Assembly (NCBI RefSeq): GCF_019430905.1
Contig: NZ_JAHYCA010000004.1
Location: forward strand, 248,001 to 312,000
From: Billgrantia antri
Lineage (GTDB): Bacteria > Pseudomonadota > Gammaproteobacteria > Pseudomonadales > Halomonadaceae
Length of the DNA stretch: 64,000 nt
Direction: 5' to 3'
The notes under the pieces: model-generated
What the model was told of the DNA's origin: nothing
The model's input: only the letters and a program-made list of their open reading frames with translations
Databases searched by the model: none
Shown: one piece after another, positions 63,844 to 64,000 of the stretch
How the letters are laid out: each line of letters starts with the position of its first letter
Numbering within the stretch: position 1 is the first letter of the stretch
Translations under genes and position numbers: made by a program

Positions 63844-64000
63844 GGGGTTTCTTCCTTCCGTGATGACTGTTGATTTGGCGAGACCGCGAGCAACGCGGCT
63901 TGGCGGCACTGCCTGATCGACATCATGCCCTGTCCGTCCGGCGGTGTGAACGGCTCCTGCATGGCCCCGCTGCCGGATTGAAGCCTGACCTGGCCAGCCC

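Noticed and set aside
1-64000. tRNA, rRNA, CRISPR array, insertion sequence or prophage.
   Set aside because: I looked for cloverleaf-like clusters, regularly spaced repeats, transposase or integrase motifs and phage structural genes and found none. A short tRNA or small RNA could still be missed by eye.

Overview
The window looks like chromosomal DNA from a moderately halophilic gammaproteobacterium, most likely a member of the Halomonadaceae. The evidence is a pseudomonad-style gyrA-serC-pheA-tyrA/aroA-cmk-rpsA cluster with a fused TyrA-AroA, a pilB-pilC-pilD-coaE-yacG run, an MvaT-type nucleoid protein, and a complete ProU-type glycine betaine importer whose binding protein is acidic. Genus is inferred from protein character and gene order, not from a database search. 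I see no rRNA, tRNA, CRISPR array or transposase.

Layout. 1-8706 (minus strand) is a surface-sugar cluster: a UDP-glucuronate epimerase-like gene, an MBL/beta-CASP metallohydrolase, ugd, a PglK/MsbA-like ABC exporter, pseB, pseC and a truncated aldo/keto reductase. It makes UDP-uronic acids and starts pseudaminic acid synthesis; the rest of the pse pathway probably lies beyond base 1. 9.1-12.7 kb holds small hypothetical proteins and three DNA-binding proteins (AraC, MvaT, Crp/Fnr). 12.8-16.0 kb is an accessory module: a DUF2235 (Tle1-like) putative lipase toxin followed by two DUF2931 lipoproteins, probably immunity proteins, produced by tandem duplication that also copied the toxin's 3' end. 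16.1-21.0 kb holds an HPP membrane protein, proVWX, and a HigBA-like toxin-antitoxin pair lying between proX and a second, partial copy of the proX 3' end.

21-28.9 kb is the type IV pilus region (an orphan PilX-like protein and pilA on minus; pilBCD, coaE and yacG on plus), ending in a gene that resembles the Tus replication-terminus protein. 28.9-35.8 kb carries a YebE-like protein, a DsbA-type isomerase, a Lon-like protease with a universal stress protein, a SRPBCC protein and rimO. 35.9-45.9 kb (minus) is the rpsA/cmk/aromatic/serC/gyrA cluster. 46-52.2 kb mixes lipid and general functions: a thioesterase, rdgC, an acyltransferase, a cation efflux protein, and a divergent TetR/FabF pair. 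Two palindromes here look like operators of fatty-acid regulators.

52.5-64 kb holds a periplasmic sulfite dehydrogenase with its cytochrome c, a GGDEF protein, a Crp/Fnr regulator, an ion channel, two GNAT acetyltransferases, a NYN nuclease-like protein, DUF1622, an OsmC-YcaO fusion that may work with rimO, a broken alpha/beta hydrolase, GrpB, an SDR oxidoreductase and YbjQ.

The least ordinary parts are the duplicated toxin/immunity locus, the toxin-antitoxin pair beside a duplicated proX end, the Tus-like gene attached to the pilus/coaE operon, and the PsrA-like operator upstream of the thioesterase.
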